DNA of 17,639 nucleotides from positions 1-17,639 of the forward strand of contig RGOY01000009.1 of NCBI GenBank assembly GCA_010028225.1. Reading direction: 5' to 3'. Every line of letters begins with the position of its first letter. The first letter of the stretch is position 1. The notes below the pieces were generated by a model. The model saw only the letters and a list, made by a program, of their open reading frames with translations, had not been told where the DNA came from and did no database searches. Positions 14,882 through 17,639 of this stretch are shown in pieces. This stretch comes from Actinomycetota bacterium. Lineage in GTDB: Bacteria > Actinomycetota > Actinomycetes > Nanopelagicales > Nanopelagicaceae. A program made the translations under genes and the position numbers.

Positions 14882-16751
14882 GAGCTGAGGCCTTCACTTG
14901 CTTCTTGCCTTTTGGTTTCTTCCCAACACCAGGGTCGTCTTCGTTATTTACCTGCAAGGTAATTTTTCGCTGATAATCCTTATAAGTAAGTGCGTAGGGC
15001 GATGAAACTTCGCCCGTTGGTGGAACGTTTCTTGATTGCAAAATGTAACTCATAACCTCTTTGAAGACTGGTCCACCAAGATATCCGCCGTAATAGACCC
15101 CTTTCGGGCCTTGGATCGTCACGCTGACAACGAAAGCTGGATTATCCGCCGGTGCGAATCCAATGAAGGATGCGGTGTAGCCACGGTAACAACCACAAGC
15201 TTGGTCATGACGTTGCGCAGTACCAGTTTTACCAGCAACTCGATAACCCGCTATGGCTGCAGAGGGCGCTGTTCCGTGCGGACCAACCACGCTCTCTAAC
15301 ATCAGTCGCATTGTCTTTGCTGTCTCGCTCGAAATTACCCGGACCGGCTTCGCGCGTTCTACGGGAGTGAATGCGCCGCTTGCTGAGATGGTTCCTTTGA
15401 TGACACTTGGTTGCACCCGAACGCCATCATTTGCAAGAGTTGCGAATATCGAGGTCGCCTGAATCGAATTCAGAGAGTAGCCCTGACCAAAGGAAAATGT
15501 TGGAAGTGAGGTTCCCGACCATTGATCGAGATCCAAGAGTTTTCCTGCAGTTTCGCCTGGGAGTTTCAAACCAACTGAAGACCCAACACCAAATGCTTTG
15601 AGGTAGTCATGGAGGTCTTCTTTGCCGATCATTTCACCGACTTTGATAGCTCCAGTATTTGATGAGTTTGCCAGGGCACCGGCAACTGTGATCTTCTCTG
15701 TTTTGTGATGCTCGTGATCGTGAAAATAGGTTCCGTAACGCTTTAACTTGTAAGGAGTCACCAAGATCGTCTCGGGCCCGATCTTCTTTTCCTCGATTGC
15801 TGCAGCGTATGTGATTACCTTTCCAGTCGAACCAGGTTCATAAGCCTCTTCGACGGATAGATTTCTGAAATGGCGAGGATCAACACCGTTTCGATCTGAC
15901 GGGTCAAAGCTTGGATAAGTCGCATGAGCCAAAATCTCGCCACTCTTGGGATCTTGAACAATCACAGTTCCTGAAAGAGCCTTGGATGACTTCACGACCT
16001 TGCTGATTGCTCGCTGTGCCACCCACTGAACATCGCGATCAATCGTCAGCTGGATGGTTTCTCCTGGGACTGACTCTTTGAGAACTTCTTGTGTTCCAGG
16101 GATTATGGTGCCACCGGCATTTGCATAGGTGTAAGCACCATCTTGACCTGTCAACATCGAGTTGAGGCTGTACTCCAGACCCGCTGCGCCGACACCTTCA
16201 GCATTTGTGAAACCAATCAGCGAAGCAGCAAGTCGTGCTGACGGATATTCTCGATCGTAGAGGCGCTCGGCCCAGAAACCCGTGATTCGCTTGGCATAAC
16301 CGTTTCGCTCCTGCATCACGGCTTCGTTGAAATCTTTGACCTTGCCTTCAAGTGAACGCCAGACTGCTGGCTTAACTTGGTTGGCGATAACTACGTAGCG
16401 TCGTTCTCCAGTCAATCGCTCCTTGAGAAACTCCTCATCCATATCCAGGACGGGGGCGACAAGTTTGGCTACTGCTTTGGGATTTTGAATGAGAAGTTGA
16501 TCAACAACAATTCGATAAGAAAGGACACTTCTCGCCAACTCAACGCCACCAGCATCAACGATGCTCCCTCGCTTGGCCGCGATGACTGAAGTTCGCTGCA
16601 ACTCACTCGCCGCTTTTACTACGAGATCTGAAGATCGAATCGCCTGAACATCCACTAATCGAGAGGCAAAGACCAGCAACATAATCACAGTAAATGCCAC
16701 AACCAACTGAATCCGCTTCTCAAGGAGATTTCGGTTGGTCTCAAGCGCCAT
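14874..16751 (-). CDS. ftsI: FtsI/PBP3, class B penicillin-binding protein (septal transpeptidase)
   Basis: This 625-residue bitopic transpeptidase cross-links septal peptidoglycan together with FtsW. It has a short cytoplasmic tail, a membrane anchor (about residues 14-34), a dimerisation/pedestal domain starting at RGSIVDAGGVELA, and a transpeptidase domain. The active-site triad is visible: SxxK as S308-T-G-K311 in YEPGSTGK, SxN as S363-S-N365 in ANSSNTG, and K508-T-G510 in AGKTGTAQ. Two cysteines (519, 521) lie 9-11 residues after KTG. The C-terminus carries a Lys-rich tail (KKPKGKKQVKA). AGGAA lies about 5 bases before the ATG, and the gene lies 7 bases after the ftsL-like gene. It is complete and of normal length. 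Confidence 0.95.
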   Translation of the reverse strand: MALETNRNLLEKRIQLVVAFTVIMLLVFASRLVDVQAIRSSDLVVKAASELQRTSVIAAKRGSIVDAGGVELARSVLSYRIVVDQLLIQNPKAVAKLVAPVLDMDEEFLKERLTGERRYVVIANQVKPAVWRSLEGKVKDFNEAVMQERNGYAKRITGFWAERLYDREYPSARLAASLIGFTNAEGVGAAGLEYSLNSMLTGQDGAYTYANAGGTIIPGTQEVLKESVPGETIQLTIDRDVQWVAQRAISKVVKSSKALSGTVIVQDPKSGEILAHATYPSFDPSDRNGVDPRHFRNLSVEEAYEPGSTGKVITYAAAIEEKKIGPETILVTPYKLKRYGTYFHDHEHHKTEKITVAGALANSSNTGAIKVGEMIGKEDLHDYLKAFGVGSSVGLKLPGETAGKLLDLDQWSGTSLPTFSFGQGYSLNSIQATSIFATLANDGVRVQPSVIKGTISASGAFTPVERAKPVRVISSETAKTMRLMLESVVGPHGTAPSAAIAGYRVAGKTGTAQRHDQACGCYRGYTASFIGFAPADNPAFVVSVTIQGPKGVYYGGYLGGPVFKEVMSYILQSRNVPPTGEVSSPYALTYKDYQRKITLQVNNEDDPGVGKKPKGKKQVKASAHG

Positions 16752-16758
16752 CGGATTC

Positions 16759-17187
16759 CTACTGCTTCCCTGTTAGTTGCAAGAAATGAGGAGTAGTAGA
16801 AGCAATCATTCCTAGTCTTGTCGCAGATTGGGCCAAATTCTCTGGCGATGAGATGGTAGAGACTTGGGTCAATGCGGCTTCTCGCAGCTCATTCATTTCG
16901 ATAACTTGAAGCTTGAGTTCTTTGACTTTGAATGCTCCTTCAGTGAGAGCCATGTTGAGGCCGAACATTGCAAGAAGACCTGCGGTTGTCAGAGAGAGAC
17001 AGATCATCGCGAAACTCTTCTGCTCTCGTTCAACGGAAGTTATTGATCTGACATTGAGGTTTGAGAGATCGATACTTGGTAGTTGCGGAACAAGGGATAA
17101 GCGAAGGGAGCGTTGGCCTTTTGGTTTTCCTTGTGGGAGGGCCCTTGACTCGGGTCTTGGACGTGACTGAATCTCGCGGATAGCCAT
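16759..17187 (-). CDS. ftsL: FtsL-like bitopic cell division protein
   Basis: This small 142-residue protein has a basic, proline-rich cytoplasmic region (about 1-57) and one transmembrane helix (about 59-80). A probable coiled coil follows (about 87-112, VKELKLQVIEMNELREAALTQ), then a motif ending NLAQSATRLGMIAS that resembles the FtsL/FtsB 'A..LGM' region. FtsL forms a complex with FtsB and FtsQ and activates FtsWI. Sequence identity in the family is very low, so the call rests on topology, the coiled coil and the position between rsmH and ftsI. Its ATG shares one base with the rsmH stop (TAATG). The long charged N-terminal extension is common in Actinobacteria. Confidence 0.82.
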   Translation of the reverse strand: MAIREIQSRPRPESRALPQGKPKGQRSLRLSLVPQLPSIDLSNLNVRSITSVEREQKSFAMICLSLTTAGLLAMFGLNMALTEGAFKVKELKLQVIEMNELREAALTQVSTISSPENLAQSATRLGMIASTTPHFLQLTGKQ

Positions 17188-17639
17188 TAAGCAGCCACTC
17201 TCTCGATCGCACGAATTCGAACTGATGTTGCTCGAGGATTGATGAGGATCTCTGAATCACTTGCCTTTTCGCTGCCATTGAAGACAAGTGCAAATTTGCT
17301 CTCCATCCCTGGTAGATCAATGGGTAAACCGCGCAAACTGCGTTTTGCACTCGCTTCGGCGAAAGCGCGCTTAACAAGTTTGTCCTCAAGTGATTGAAAA
17401 GATAGAACTACCATTCGGCCACCAACCGCAAGCTTCTCGAGAGCAATCGGAAGTGCTCGCTCCAGGATGCTCAACTCACCATTCACTTCGATACGCAGAG
17501 CTTGGAAGGTTCGTTTTGCAGGATTGCCCCCGACTCTCCTAGCAGGCGCAGGAATCACTCGCTTGATCAGTTCAACAAGTCGATTACTTGTAGTTATTGG
17601 AGAGGCTTCTCGCTCAGCGACAATTGCGCGTGCAATCTT
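17187..17639 (-). CDS. rsmH: 16S rRNA (cytosine-1402-N4)-methyltransferase RsmH, C-terminal part
   Basis: The frame is open from the right window edge to a TAA at 17187-17189, giving 150 residues; the start lies outside. This is the C-terminal half of RsmH (MraW), the SAM-dependent enzyme that methylates C1402 in the 16S rRNA decoding centre. Motifs are KIARAIVAERE, TTSNRLVELIKRVIP, GNPAKRTFQALRIEVNGEL and VLSFQSLEDKLVKRAF, ending in NPRATSVRIRAIERV. The apparent GTG at 17558 is an internal valine, not the start. rsmH heads the dcw cluster after mraZ, so the operon promoter should lie to the right of this window. Confidence 0.94.
   Translation of the reverse strand, partial: KIARAIVAEREASPITTSNRLVELIKRVIPAPARRVGGNPAKRTFQALRIEVNGELSILERALPIALEKLAVGGRMVVLSFQSLEDKLVKRAFAEASAKRSLRGLPIDLPGMESKFALVFNGSEKASDSEILINPRATSVRIRAIERVAA

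Noticed and set aside
1..17639. CRISPR arrays, tRNA or rRNA genes, insertion sequences, phage genes or a novel defence system
   Set aside because: I saw no regularly spaced repeats, no cloverleaf-like sequence, no transposase motifs and no unexplained gene. All bases beyond 423 are accounted for by ileS, dcw genes and short gaps.

Overview
The window is almost entirely the division and cell wall (dcw) cluster of an actinobacterium. It is read on the minus strand, so transcription runs from high to low coordinates. Gene content and order (rsmH-ftsL-ftsI-murE-murF-mraY-murD-ftsW-murG-murC-ftsQ-ftsZ-pgeF-PLPHP-sepF-yggT) are typical of Actinobacteria, as are the FtsZ N-terminus (PQNYLAVIKVVG) and its tail (DIDVPDFMK). 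Moderate GC (roughly half, by eye) and compact spacing fit a small-genome, possibly freshwater, actinobacterium such as the Nanopelagicales. That placement is an inference, not something I could test.

Layout by position. 1-423 is foreign: the 3' end of one pqiA-like gene and the first 40 codons of a second, both of proteobacterial type. At about 404-423 this fuses to the middle of an actinobacterial ileS, whose 3' 40% runs to 1660. From 1685 to the window end every gene is on the minus strand: yggT, sepF, the PLP-binding YggS-type protein, pgeF, ftsZ, ftsQ, murC, murG, ftsW, murD, mraY, murF, murE, ftsI, an ftsL-like gene and rsmH, which runs off the right edge. ileS and yggT converge with 24 bases between them. 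No gene-free stretch exceeds 300 bases. The longest gap is the 174 bases between ftsQ and ftsZ, which holds a perfect 9-bp hairpin just upstream of the ftsZ ribosome binding site.

How the genes work together. MurC, MurD, MurE and MurF build the UDP-MurNAc-pentapeptide; the DNPRSEDP motif of MurE predicts meso-diaminopimelate at position 3. MraY and MurG make lipid I and lipid II. FtsW and FtsI polymerise and cross-link septal peptidoglycan. FtsQ and the FtsL-like protein are bitopic divisome subunits, FtsZ is the cytokinetic ring, and SepF is its membrane anchor in Actinobacteria. Most junctions are short gaps or 1-8 base overlaps, consistent with one translationally coupled operon.

The notable signals concern integrity, not a new system. 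ftsZ and murE each lack an internal segment of about 100 bases, with a frameshift at the join, although both genes are essential in nearly all bacteria. Together with the pqiA/ileS fusion, whose two sides share about 20 bases, this suggests the contig carries assembly or amplification errors. I found no CRISPR array, tRNA, rRNA, transposon or obviously undescribed system.
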